Shown here piece by piece: positions 10,610 to 23,113 of a stretch of DNA of 64,000 nucleotides. Source of the stretch: Saposhnikovia divaricata (taxonomy: Eukaryota; Streptophyta; Magnoliopsida; Apiales; Apiaceae); NCBI GenBank assembly GCA_036435485.1, contig CM071600.1, positions 159,972,546-160,036,545 on the forward strand, in the 5' to 3' direction. Numbering within the stretch: position 1 is the stretch's first letter; each line of letters opens with the position of its first letter. The translations under genes were made by a program, and so were the position numbers. The notes beneath the pieces were generated by a model. The model was not told where the DNA came from, searched no databases, and saw only the letters and a list, made by a program, of their open reading frames with translations.

Positions 10610-13600
10610 TGTAACACCCCCAGATCCGGGGTCCGGGATCCGGTCGTTACGGTCTCCAATTCTGTCCACAATACTTGAACTTACCTCAACATAAAATAAT
10701 ATACATCTTTATGACCCAACACAACAATATAAAACACACCCGTTATAGTCCAAGAGATGAAATTAGAGTAACAATCAAATTTTATTAATCACATTATGAG
10801 TTTTTACAATCCAAAAGAATTTCAATATAAATACATACTCTTTGCCATCCATTTACATAAGTCATACTAGACCATATACTTGGTACTGAAAGAATAAATC
10901 TATCCTACCAATAGCTGTCTCTTTGGCTCTGGTAGTCTCATCGTCCTCGCCAGCGTCGAGTGCGCCTTGTGCGAGTCATCTGGTCTAGCTGTTGTTGTGA
11001 TATAATAATAAAGCAAGGGTGAGCAATAGCCCACCAACAATAATATATAATTGAACGATAATATATAACAGTTCAAAAGTATCTTTCAAACCATATGCCA
11101 TGCATTTACGGAAATGATGCCAGTATAATATGAACGATGAAGTTACGAGGTAACTCAAAGTATTTGTTTGTAGAAATATCTGCTACATCAAAAGTAAGCG
11201 TGATATTCTCATTGCCATTAAAAGAGGAACTTGCATGAAAAGATTGCAATTCCAGTTATGAACACTTTTCCAGCTCTGCCAACAATAATTATGTTGCAGG
11301 AAATAAATAAGTTTGGATGATGAACCAATGATGGAGTATTCACCGCGCCCGCTGTTCCAATCTTGATGATCAGTCGAGATCGTACAGCTCAAATTAGATT
11401 TACTACCGGTAGAAGGAAGAACTGACGGCTTTACTTGTTTACCGCCTTACTAGCTCTCCCCGGCCAACGGTTGGGCCAAAGGGGATGGACCGGCGCAACT
11501 CGGCCTCTTACACGACTCCTAGTTCAAATAGAATTCATGATTCTGAATGTAACGTTCGTCCCCCTTTCCCCAAGTATAATACTTGTTGATAAGACTCCAC
11601 AAAGTAGTCGTATCTAGTTGGAAAGGAAAATTCACCAATAACTTCCAAGCTATTGCTTGGTAACGAATATCAACTTATTCCAACAATCTTACCCCTCGAA
11701 AGATGAGAGGGTACACAACGACTTAATAAGTCAATAGCACCCGCGTTGCGGGTGAAGAGAATATTTTATGACCGGGAAGTCGACAAGATAAATAACATTT
11801 TCCAAGTAAGGTTCCCTTATTATTAGGGAGATAGACTCAAAGAAGAATGATGTCTGAGAACCTTTCTTGATATAAAATTAATAATAATATGACTCCGAAA
11901 TATTTTTCGTAATAATCGAAGAAGATGAACCTTATTGAGGTTATTCTAAGTATGGAATAAATATTCAGAGATTATTTATTGAATTAAAAATATTTAAAGA
12001 ATATTTAGGAATATGAAAGAATATCTTTAATTAGAGTGTTTTTTAAAATAATCCCTGAAGAAATATCAGGAGAATATTTATTGAATAAATAAATATTTAA
12101 ATGAATATTCAAATAATATTCATTAATTAATAAGACCTGAAAGAAATATTTAAGATAATATTCATAATTAATTAGGAATTTAAATGAATATTAAAAAAGT
12201 AATATTCATTTAATGAATAATATTCTAAATGAATATCAAGTAATATTCATTTAGTAATCCGAGCCTCATAGGAATATTCGAGATAATATTCGATAAATAA
12301 ATCAAGTTTCAGATGAATATTAGAATAATATTCACCAAGTAATTAATATCTTAAATGAATATTCAAAAGTAATATTCATTTAATAAAATAATATTCTAAA
12401 TGGATATTCAAATAATATTCCTTTAGTAGTCAAATCTTTAGAAGAATATTCGGAATAATAATCGATAATCTATTCGACTCTGAATGAATATTGAAAAATA
12501 TTATTCGTCGAATGGTTACGTTCAAATAATCATTTGAAGTAAGGATCGTTAAATAAATAATCTCGAACGAATATTCAATTAATATTCGTCGCCCAAATAA
12601 TGGAAAATATTTACTTAAATATTTTCCTCCGAGGTAATCTCGATATATCAAGAAATATTGACTCCCGGTCTATATTCGATGAATAAGATGCATACGCCCT
12701 TCTATGAGGGTCTTACAATAACCGGTTTATAATTGATACGTTAGCTATCTAATTTATAAGCCAATAAACAATCAGGGAACAAGCATAACGATATAACTTG
12801 AAAGTAGGCATGCATGCAATGGCATATGTATATCAGCAATCATATATATAATATTATCACAACAACAGTTCCAAAGTATTGGAAACTTGCCTGGTAATCC
12901 TGTAGGGGTAGTGTGCCTCGGGTCGATCCGGTGATCTATCAATTGTCACAATATCCGAGGTTAATCACTTAATATTTCGAAAGGCTAAGTATAAACTTAA
13001 CTTAAGTCGACGCACGTTTTCGAATTATCTTGTTATACACCCTTTAGTGTAACTCTTTTTACTATCGACACGATCCGATACTTGTTCGTTATTACGGCAT
13101 GCCATGACACTTACACTAGGTAGGTACTTATCCACAAAAGTGCTAAGGTCGGTCGTTTACGAATCAAGATTATACCTTGAGTTTTATCGCCCGTTTTCTG
13201 AGTGATTTATGAAAGTTATCACCAAGTGTACTTTTAAGGGGTTCGTTCGCGTTTAACCTTGATTCGAACATTTTTATAAAATCGAAAAACGATCCGATCG
13301 ACATGTGGTTTTCACTCACACCTTCCTTTTTATCTCTATTATTTAATTACCAAGATTTGCCACCGAATTACCCATCTTACGAGGGTTCAATTTCCATTAC
13401 GAACTTTCGATTACGGTTACGAACCACTTTTACGAATTCAGGCATATCTCCTAAACCGTAAGTCAGAATGCTTGAATTCTTGCGCCAAAACGATCTATGG
13501 CTCGAGAACTATAAGGACATGTTAATTAAGCAACAAGGTCAGACATTTAACCCTACTGTCAATTTTGGTTTCTAAAGGTTTAACAAAATTCGGGCATTAC

Positions 13601-15306
13601 GACTGCTATAAATCAAACGTTTCAAAAATCATCACATCGATACCAAGCCACACCGGGCATACTATTCATTATTCATCAAAAACTCATCTCCTAATTCAAG
13701 GCTACTGATTATATATCAAGTCCATCATACCTCTTTAAATCACAAAAATCAATTACTTAATCATGCTTAAAACATCACCAAAATCATACTAAACTAACAA
13801 TCATCAAGAACAAGCATATACTTAAAATCAAGCCTAGGGTTTCAAGAGTGTTACACCTTCCTTGGGGTGTATGTGAGTCTAACAATCCTTGATTTAGTCC
13901 TTAGAACACCTTAATATGGCTTAGATCATCAAAAGAAAACAAGAACTCAAAGTTAGTTTCTTGGATTTACTATTCATCATGAATCTTGTAAAATTCATAA
14001 TAATTCGAAAAATGAGAGTTTGATGCTCAAATTTTTACCACATCTTGGCCTCTTCACAGGCTTTGTTTTGAGTCCTAGTTCATCAAATTTGAAGCTTCCT
14101 AGCTAGGGTTTTGAGCTCCCTTTTTCCGTTGGTCAGAAACTGTCCAGAACAGGCAGGTTGGTTTCTTCAACTTGGGGAGGCGATTTGACTAGGCTATACT
14201 CATTAGATTGCCATAAAATTTGGAACGAACCTTGCCCATGGAGTGGAGAAGCTATGGTTAAAATTTGGTGATTTTAGAATGGATAGATATGGAGATATGA
14301 ATTTTTTTCTTGAGAGTGTTTCTGCTGGGCAGTTTTGAAGAAATGGAGAGAATGGAGTTTGCTTTGGCTTCTCTTGCACTAATCTAGCATCAAGTGATTT
14401 ATTATGATAATATCTTGGCAGAAAGTAGCTTTAATAAAGGTGATATGTCATGCATGATGTATTTGGATGGACAAATGTCTTGATCTTGTGGTAGGATGAT
14501 GAAATGAAGCTAAGTACTTGGTTTGATTCTAATATTGCTAGTTCCTCTTGTAACTAACTTGGTTACTTGATATTATCCACTTGCTCATGCATGCATCTTG
14601 ATCCTTGCTTGTTTCTTTGTCCGGTTATTGCTCAATTTGATTGATCGTTCGAAGGAATATCTCAAGGATTTCTAGTTAGGGTTTTACCGGAAACCTCCTT
14701 AATATTTATACTACCATTCTCATTCCTCCTTCATAATCTTTGAATTTAAATTCCTTAAATCCTCTTAATAAATTATTAAGTCTTTCGGTGTCCAGGGAAA
14801 TCTCGGAGAAAATAAAAGTGCTGTTTTTCAGAATCCGACAGCTTTTACATACACTTATTTTCCCCCTGGATCACTAATACGAACTCAGAAATCCGTTCTG
14901 AATACTTCTATATAGCGTCGTCTAATAATATTATCATTTTAACCAAAACACTATTCATTCTTTATTCCATCTTTATTCATTACCTTTATAAAAATGTCCT
15001 TGTTCTCCTTCGGGCGTTCCTTAACCCTTTCACGGAATCACTGGACTACTAACAGATATTGATTTGGATGACATGAGAATATTTCCTCTACTTGGAATTT
15101 TCATATCTTATCTTTCTAGGAGATAGATTATTCTAATCTAGGTTGTCAACCCATTGCATTCTTCCTAACATATAAACCTTGGAATCTATATCCATGCAAC
15201 ACTCATTCATTAGAACTGTTACTACCTTGGAGTCGGAATCATTGTTCCTTCTTTTCTCAAAACTTAATAAAAAGTTTTAATTCAACCGAAAATTTGGGTT
15301 CTTACA
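10610..15306 (-). mobile_element. Solo LTR of a chromovirus (N-type LTR family) between H1 protease and RT
   Basis: 4697 bp, plus strand TGTAACACCCCCAGATCCGG... to ...AATTTGGGTTCTTACA, with a perfect 5-bp target duplication TTAGA (10605-10609 and 15307-15311). Both ends match the N LTR ends in reverse orientation. It splits the H1 frame at a Val-Ser-Lys stretch between the protease-RT linker and RT. Internal landmarks shared with the N LTRs: 'aaagcaagggtgagc' at 11010-11024, CTACCGGTAG at 11403-11412, the 26-bp GC-rich block at 11486-11511, and a long tract of GAATATT-type words at about 11860-12670. No coding sequence, PBS or PPT. Confidence 0.88.
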
Positions 15307-15311
15307 TTAGA

Positions 15312-16290
15312 CACGGAGTCTACTCCCGGTACTAGATCTATAGCAAACTCTACTTCTTGATCTGGAGGTAAACCGGGTAATTCTTCTGGAAAAACATCGG
15401 GGAACTCGTTAACGATTCGTATATCTTCTATCTTCATTACTTGCTTCTCTACATCCACCACGTGTACTAAATACGCTTTATAACCTTGTCTAAGTAACCT
15501 CTTTGTTTGCATAATGTTCAGAAATTTCTTTACTTGCCTTTGTCCTTGAAATACCACTTCTTTGTCATCTTCCATCCTTAATCTTACTTGCTTCTTCCTA
15601 CACTCAATTTGTGCATCATAATCGGCCAACCAATCCATTCCTAAAATTACATCAAATTCTCCCATTTCGAAGGGTATCGAATTGGCATATAAAAGGTAAC
15701 CACCTATCTCTATATTTCATTGAGGACACACCTGATTAACGGGAACTCTATCTTAATTTTCCACCTCTATCACTAAAGATTGCTCTAAAGGTCGAATTTC
15801 ACATTGCAATTTACTAAAAAACTTTGGAAATGAAAGACTTTGTAGCACCAGAATCAATTAAAACTTTAGCCTCTATCGAGTTCACAGGGAGCCTACCTGC
15901 GACAACATCCATTTCCAGAACGGCATCCTGCATCGTCATGTTAAAGGTTCTTGCTCTTGGTTGAGAGATCTGGGTCTGAGATGGAGGTCCAGCTATCATC
16001 AGGGCATTTGCCGATGGGGGTCCTGCTATCCTCAAAACATTTGATGTCTGAACTGGTTCCATACAATCCTTAGAAAGATGACCAAATTTCCCACATTTGA
16101 AACAAGTCACCCCTATGGTCCTGGGCTTTGTATCCGAACACTCATCAGCATAATGTCCCTTCTTGTTACAATTAAAACATGTAATACTTAGTCTGTAACA
16201 AACTCCCGTGTGATTCTTCCCACAAGTTGTACATTCAGGTAAAGCTGGTCTGATTGCACGTTGTTGATTGGTATTCTGCAAACGTTTACC
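15312..16290 (-). pseudogene. H1 zinc knuckles, protease and protease-RT linker
   Basis: The block 16281-15814 encodes a CTTCGKNHTGVC motif, two CCHC knuckles (CFNCNKKGHYADEC and CFKCGKFGHLSKDC) that bind element RNA, and the aspartic protease active site DSGA in VLIDSGATKSF. The frame breaks at 15816-15814, and two more stops fall in the next 150 bases. It then reopens at 15665 with 'GEFDVILGMDWL', a hallmark of plant gypsy proteases, and the linker ending 'ELPGLPPDQEVEFAIDLVPG' at the solo-LTR junction. An in-frame TAA separates this block from the gag upstream. Confidence 0.82.
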
Positions 16291-17069
16291 TTAACCACCA
16301 TTTCCATTCTTTGTTCTGAAAACCTCATTCCTTGGCTTGAACTTGTTATTATTATTATTACCTTTTGGGTTCTGACTTCCCTCATTACTTTCTATCTTCC
16401 TTTTCTTTCCTGCCTTCTCCTTCTGATACAATTCGCTTTCACCTTCAACAATCATAGCTTTCTCCACCACCATTGCATAATTCTCTAACTGAAATACTGC
16501 CACCTTACGTTGAATCTCTTAGCCTTCTTTGCCTCAGTATTGACATATTCAAGAACAAACCTTGCTAACTCTGTGAATTTTGCCTCAAATTCTGCCACGC
16601 TCATGTTCTCTTGCTTTAACCCAAGAAATTGCATCTCCAGCTGATCTTGCATATACCTTGGAAGATACTTCTCGAGAAATAACTCTGTGAATCTCTGCCA
16701 TGTAATCACTTCTTCACCTTCCAACAGCTTTATTGACTCCCACCAATAGTTTGCTTCAGCTTTCAAGAAATAGCTCGCATATTCAGTCTTTTGATCTTCT
16801 CCTACCCTTACCAAAGGAAAAGCTTTTTCCATTTCATTCAGCCAAGCCCTAGCTTCTATAGGGTTAACAGTACCTTTGAACTCTGGAGGGTGTATGGCTT
16901 GAAAAGCTTTGAAGGTCACAATTGGTTGAGCAGGTCATTGTTGAGCTAGTGCGGTTGTCTGTTGTTGAAGAAGTTAAAGAATTTGAGTCATAGTCGGGTC
17001 AACTGGATTTTGATTGCCAGGGTTCTGGTTTTCGGGATTTGCAGCAGGTGTTTTCTTCTTTGGAGGCAT
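16291..17069 (-). pseudogene. H1 gag, capsid region
   Basis: The start is the ATG at 17069-17067 (MPPKKKTPAANPE...), chosen because the same MPP/MSP-type basic start occurs in H2 and N. Two nonsense codons (a TAA and a TGA) interrupt the Gln-rich N-terminus before 16919. The capsid region follows: PPEFKGTVNPIEARAWL, 'ANYWWESIKLLEG', 'FLEKYLPRYMQDQ', then FTELARFVLEYV. Around 16500 about ten codons are missing compared with N and H2, and the frame shifts. The downstream part (16503-16291) continues with 'VFQLENYAMVVEKAMIVE' and a basic Asn-rich linker, ending in TAA. Confidence 0.82.
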
Positions 17070-17540
17070 GATTCTGATAAGAAAATAAGTAGTTTATTAA
17101 ACAACAGGCAAATATGTACAGAAATATGGTTTACAAATCCTGAATTTTGAGTTATCTGTGTTCACAAAAGTCATAACAGTGCAAAGAATCAAGGAAACAT
17201 AAGTATTATCTTGAACAAGTAATTCTAACAGGAGATATTCAGACAACTCAGAAATATAATAAAAGATGCATGAATAACAAGAAAATAAAGGTCAGGGTAC
17301 CAACAGAGTTATAATATGAACAACAGTTTTTTTTAGAGTTCAAGGTACACTGTTAACAATCCAACTACTGAAAGGTAAATGCCGAGAATAATCCCTGTCA
17401 TCCACAACATATGATAACGATACAACGCAAAAAAAAGTACTAGAGCGATAAAAGAATATCCTAAACCTATCACCTACTGTCCTAATGATAACCTACAACT
17501 ATCGCTCCTATCCTATATCTATAAGGGTTCAAATCCTATC
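17070..17540 (-). other. H1 leader (main part)
   Basis: Non-coding AT-rich sequence between gag and the PBS of H1. The leader continues on the other side of element N (31513-31559). Together it is only about 0.5 kb and contains no ORF comparable to the pre-gag ORF of element N. Confidence 0.6.
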
Positions 17541-17545
17541 CTACA

Positions 17546-20500
17546 TGTAAGAACCCAGATTTTTTGTAGAATTAAAACTTTTATTATGTAATGGAGTCGG
17601 AATGAATAATGGTTATGACTACAATGTATCAATGGTTTAATGAATGAATGTTTAACGGTTTTGGATTCAAATGTTTATATACCATGAACAATGCAATTGG
17701 TTGACAACTTAGATTAGAATAATCTATCTCCTAGAAAGTAAAGTAGGGTATTCCAAAGAGGAAGGAAATATTCTCATGTCATCCAAATCGATATCTGGTA
17801 GCTCATGTCATCCAAATCGATATCTTGTAGCTCATGTCATCCAAATCGATATCTAGTATAAGTCCAGTGATTCCGTAAAAGAGATAAGGAACGCCCGAAA
17901 GAGAACGAGGACATTTTTCTAAGTACAAGTAATAAAAAGAGGATAAGCAATGAATAATGTTTTTGGTGGAAATTGGAATATTATCAGACGACGATATATA
18001 GAAGTATTCAGAACGGATTTTTGAGTCCGTATTGATGATCAATGGACAAAATAAATGTATGTAAACGATATCAGATTCAGAAAAATAGCACTTTTATTTT
18101 CTCCGAGATTTCCCTGGACACTAAAGGATTTATTAAAGAGATTTAAGGAATTTAAATTCAAGGATTATAAAGGAGGATTGAGAATGGTAGTATAAATATC
18201 AAGAAGGTTTCCGGTAAAACACTAACAAGAAATACTTGAGATATTCCTACGAACGAGCAACGAAATTGAGCAATAACCGGACAAAGAAACAAGCAGAAAG
18301 CCAAGATACAAGCATGCGCAAGTGGATGAGATCAAGTAACCAAGTGAGTTACAAAAGCAACTAACCACATTAGCAACTAACTAGATAGTTAGCTTACATG
18401 ATATCAATCCACCACTAAAACACAACACTTGTCCACTTGATGATGCAAGAGATGACCTAATCACTTTATTAAAGCTACTTTATGCAAGATATTATCCAAA
18501 GACATCACAATAATTCACATTAGCCAAGGATTAGATCAAGCAAAGCAAAAAAAACACCATTCTCTCTCTTTTAGAGATATTTCAAGGATCAAAATCAAGC
18601 TTCCAACCATTGTTAAATCTCAAGATTAATTAGGTGAGTCCTGTAATTCATAACTAAGATCTCCTATGAGTCTTAGCTTCAAATTCCATTCCATTCCATT
18701 CTTGAGTTATAAAATCATGAAGGTGGAGGATAAATAGTAACTTTCAAGAACTAACTTTAGTTTTCTTGTTTATTTGGATTATCTAAGCTTGGTTAAGGTG
18801 TTCTAAGGACTATACAAGGTTTATTAAGGTTTATACATACTCCAAGGAATGTATATCTCACCTAAACCCTAGATCTTATTTTGAGTTTATGGATGTTCTT
18901 GGTGGTTTTTAGATTAGTTATGAATATGATGTTATTATAAGCATGTAAGCATGATTATGTAGTTGGTTTAGTTGATTTAAGAGATATGATGAATATGTTG
19001 GTGAAATGAGATGTCATGGACTTGTAGATGTATGGTATGCCTGGTGTGGCTTGGTTGTGATGTAACAAATTTGGAAACGTTCGATTTATAGCCGTCATAA
19101 TGTCGAAATTTCATTAACCCTTAAAATTCATGCATAACATTAACCATAAATTTCTGATCTTGATGAATATATGACCTACCCTTGTAGATCTCGAGTCATA
19201 GATCGTTTTGCCATGAGAATCGAAGCAAACAAATTTACGGTTTAGGAGTTATGGTCGATTTAGTGAAAGTGGTTCAAAACTGTAAGTGCGATTTCGTAAC
19301 TGAAATTGAACCCGCTTAACATGAGTAATTCAGTTGCGAATCATAATAATTAAATATTAGAAGTCATAAGGAAGGTGTGAGAGAACACCTCATGTAAAAA
19401 GAATCGTTTTCCGATTTTATAAAAATGTTCGAATCGAGGTTAAGTAGGATGAAACCCTTTTGAGAAACACTTGGTTATAACTTAGAAAACGGACAATAAA
19501 TCTCGAGGTATAATCTTTATTAGTAAACGACCGACCTTAGAACTTATAAAACTTAAGTACCTACCAAGTGTAAATGTAATGACATGCCTTAATAACGAAC
19601 AAGGGTCGGATTATAGCGGTGATAATAAGAGTACACTAGAGGGTGCATAACGAGATAAATTGAAAACATGTTTTAACCTAAGTAAAATATATACTTAGCC
19701 TTTCAAAAGCATTAAGTGATTAATCTCGAATATTTTCATTGTTTATATATCACCGTACTGACCCAGAACACATTACCCCCACCAGAGTACCAGGCAAGTT
19801 TCCAAACATTTTGGAACTGTTGTTGTGATAATATATATGATTTGATTTTTGTTATACATATGCCATAGCATGCATGCCTGCTTTCAGATTATATTGTGAT
19901 ACTTGTTTCATGATTTGAAATTGGCTTATAAGCTAGATACGAGATATATTAGTTATAAGCCGGATTATACTAAGACCCTTAGTGAAGGGCATATGATCTC
20001 ATTCTTCAAATATAGACCGGGAGTCAGTATTTCTTGATATATTGTGATTATTTTCTAAGGAAAATATTTAAATAAATATTTTTCCATTATTCATTTGATG
20101 AATATTATTTTGAATATTCATTTGAGTTTTATTTATTTAAAGAATATTTTCTTGAATATTCATTTAAGGTCTTATTTATTTATAGGACATGATTTTGAAT
20201 ATTTATTTGAGGAATTATTTATTTAATGAATATTTTTATATATATTTATTCGAGGGTTATTCATGAGCAATATTCTATTTTAAGAATATTCTGGAAATAT
20301 TTATGATGTAATAAATATTCTTTGAATATTTATTTAATTCTTTTAACTAGTTCTTAAAATAATTTATTTTATTCAAAAATTATCTTTGATCTTCAAATAC
20401 TATGTAAATTATTTTTGAGTATTATTATTATTATTTTTAACAAGGAAGGTTCTCACAAACTCCATTCTTCATTCGAATCTATCTTCCAAATTATAAGGGA

Positions 20501-21683
20501 ACCTTACTTGAGAGCTGTTATTTATTTTGTTTGACTTTCTGGTCATAAATCTTTTAAAGATATTCTTTGCACCCGCAACTTGGTTGCTATTTATCAATTG
20601 AATCTTTTATTACTTCCTCATCATTCGAGGGGTAAGATTGTTGGAACAAGTCGATATCCATTAACAAGCAACAACTTGGGAATGGTGAATTTTCCTTTCC
20701 AACTAGATACGACTACTTTGTGGAGTCTTATCAACAAGTATTATACTTGGGGAAAGGAGAATGAGCCTTACATTTCAGAGTTATGGATTCTATTCGAACT
20801 AGGAGTTGTGTAAGAGGCCGAGTAGCGCCGGTCCATCCCAATGGCCCAACCGTTGGCCAGGGAGATCTAACAGTGCGGTAGACAAGTAAATCCATCAGTT
20901 CTTCCTTCTACCGGTAGTAAAACTAATTTGAGCTGTACAATCCGCGACTGATCATCGTAAGGGTTGGAACATCGGGTGCCGTGAATACTCCAGTATTAGT
21001 TAATCATCCAAGTCTATCTATTTTCTGCAACATGTATTAAAGAGAAGTACCACTCATGTTGGTAGGGTTTGAATAATGTTAAACCTAAAAGTTACATTTT
21101 GAGTTACCTTGTAACTGCATCTTTTACGTTATACTGGCAATATGTTCGTTAATGCATGGAATATGGTTTCATTGATATTTTAGAACTGCTATATATTATT
21201 GCTGTTCAGTTACATATTATTTTGGTGGGCTATTGCTCACCCTTGCTTTATTTACTATATCACAACAACATTTAGGTCTTATGGCCCGTGTAAGGCGCAC
21301 TCGGCGCAAGCAGGTGACTCCAGTCATAGGACTGCCCGCTGATATTGTTGTTGCCATTGCTGAGGTAGTAGCAACCAGTAGTCTAGACTGGCAGCTTTTA
21401 TTTTCAGCCTTAATTATATGTATGACTAATGTTAATCAACGGCAAGAAACTTTTAAATTATGCTGTAATCATTTTGGGGTTGTAACTACTATTACTTGTG
21501 AATCTTATAAGTAGAGACTTATTTCAATTTCATCTCTAGGACTATAACTGGTTGTGTGTGATGTGGTATTATTGCGGGGTCATAGCATGCTATTTATTTA
21601 TTTTGGATTCAAGTGCAAGTATTGTTTATGGAATATGAGACCGTAACGACCAGGTCCCCGACCCCGGATCTGGGGCTATTACA
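17546..21683 (+). repeat. 5' LTR of element N
   Basis: 4138 bp, TGTAAGAACCCAGATTTTTT... to ...GATCTGGGGCTATTACA. Near the left end is a three-fold repeat of about 27 bp, 'ctcatgtcatccaaatcgat' plus 'atct' (17774-17855). The centre-right (20040-20460) is an AT-rich tract of GAATATT words. GC-rich islands at 20810-20835 and the CTACCGGTAG palindrome at 20908-20917 recur in the other LTRs. The probable promoter lies at 21188-21250. Short frames inside it are chance. Confidence 0.9.
21188..21250 (+). promoter_or_regulatory. Probable LTR promoter and transcription start region of N
   Basis: A TATA-like 'gctatatatta' at 21188-21198 is followed about 35 bases on by 'GCTCACCCTTGCTTTA' (21235-21250). 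That same block occurs in two solo LTRs (11010-11024 reversed, and 60136-60151) at a similar distance from the LTR 3' end, so it is a shared core element. The whole region is missing from the 3' LTR of N. The function is inferred from position and conservation only. Confidence 0.45.
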
Positions 21684-21687
21684 GAAA

Positions 21688-21699
21688 TGGTATCAGAGC
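21688..21699 (+). promoter_or_regulatory. Primer binding site of N, initiator tRNA-Met
   Basis: TGGTATCAGAGC, the classic 12-base complement of the 3' end of plant initiator tRNA-Met, four bases after the LTR end. It shows that N is plus-oriented and that the copy at 17546-21683 is the 5' LTR. Confidence 0.92.
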
Positions 21700-21841
21700 G
21701 AGAGTTATATATCCCAAGAGATGATGCGATAATATATAATAATAAATTCGCTAGGATAATAAGAACTCTTGCCAAGTTCACCTAAAACTCTTATGGGAAC
21801 TTTTTAAGTATCATGATAGTAACATAGTTCGTATTTTGTAG

Positions 21842-22700
21842 GCGAGCGACATCTCTGACCCTGAGGCTTTTGAGCGACAGCACGATGAGGACTTGCTCTG
21901 GACTACAGACCCATACTATGAGCGTCTGGGAGATGAGGATTCTGAGGAGGAGGACCAGGAGGAGGTCCAGACAGCCGAGGATACAAAGGTCGTTGAGTCT
22001 GAGGAGGGGGACCCGGAGGAGGTCCAGATAGTTGAGAATACCGAGGTTATTGGTGAAGAGTCTGATGATGAGGATCCGAAGGAGATCCAAGTTATATCTG
22101 ATGTTAGGGTTATGGGGGAGGACACTGACCACTGAGCAGGTTATGGATGCAGTTATAGAGCAGACAGTGGATGAGGGTACTGAGGGAGATATTGATGAGC
22201 CAGTTGATGATGCTATTGGGAGTTCAGGACTTTGTTGGCCACCACTCCCCACTGAGAGAGCTCCTACCCCACCACCCTTGCCTGTGAGCCCTTTTTCTGA
22301 GGAGTTTGAGGAGCTTACCCCCGAGCCGCAGCAGGCAGAGGCTGCACCTCCAGCAGAGCCATCTACCCCACCCCATATCCCGATAGAGGGGATACCAGTG
22401 TGTGTGCATAACTATGTTATGATCAGACTTTCTATAGATCTGGCGATGGCTGAGGCCAGGTTAGTAGAGTCCAGGATGGACCTAGCAGCTGATAGGGCCG
22501 CCAGGATGAGACACCAGAGCAGGAGGCGTGTTAGGTGTCGAGCTATGCATAAGGCAGTGACCCGTATTGAGCTGAGGGCCCAGATGAGGGTTCTAGGGTT
22601 ACCCACTGATGGAGATGGCAGGGTATCCAGGATAGATGCTGAGGAGATCTTTCGCATTACTATGATGAGGGTTAGGGCTTTGGGCCACACTGGTGGCTAA
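21842..22700 (+). pseudogene. Pre-gag ORF of element N, unknown function, frameshifted
   Basis: An extra coding-like region between PBS and gag, of about 285 codons. The first frame (21842-22135) is highly acidic, with repeated 'EEDQEEVQTAED' and 'EEGDPEEVQIVEN' units. It closes at TGA 22133-22135. The next frame (from about 22130 to TAA 22698-22700) continues in style: an acidic stretch, a Pro-rich middle (APTPPPLPVSPF), then an Arg-rich helical C-terminus with regular Ala, Leu and Arg spacing. The break is probably a one-base indel near the G run at 22114-22118. No ATG opens the first frame: a stop at 21839-21841 sits in TTTTGTAG, which looks like a plant 3' splice site. No similarity is recognised. 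H1 lacks this ORF. Confidence 0.55.
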
Positions 22701-23113
22701 TTTCAGAGACAGTGATGTAGTAGTCTAGTCTTCCAGTCATGTACGGACATAGTAGTGCCGACTTTTGTGGGATAGTTTCATTGTAATTACTTTCCCTTTT
22801 ACTAACTAGACGGATAGACCATGTATTTCACTTTTGACTAGATATTGTTAGGATGGTTCTTCTAAACTGTCGATGTGACTCGGATTATGTATCTTTCAGT
22901 ACCATGTATATATTTGTTTCCTTTTAGTCAGTTTAGTTTTGTTGTGACGCGATCACAAGTTTATTATCTTATTTTCTGCACGTACTATTTTCGATTAAGC
23001 TGCTATGAAATATAGAACAGTTGGATCTTAAAACCAAATATCTAACGATTTTACAAGGAGGAATTTTTAAAACATGTGAATTAGCCTAATGTGTAATTGT
23101 CCAAATTTTCAGT
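22701..23113 (+). other. Spacer between pre-gag ORF and gag of N
   Basis: 413 bp of non-coding sequence. T-rich, with no ORF and no repeat noticed. Confidence 0.5.

Noticed and set aside
22224..22690. Minus-strand frames over the pre-gag ORF of N
   Set aside because: They are antisense shadows of a GC-richer coding-like region. The plus-strand composition (acidic, Pro-rich, basic) is the more protein-like reading.
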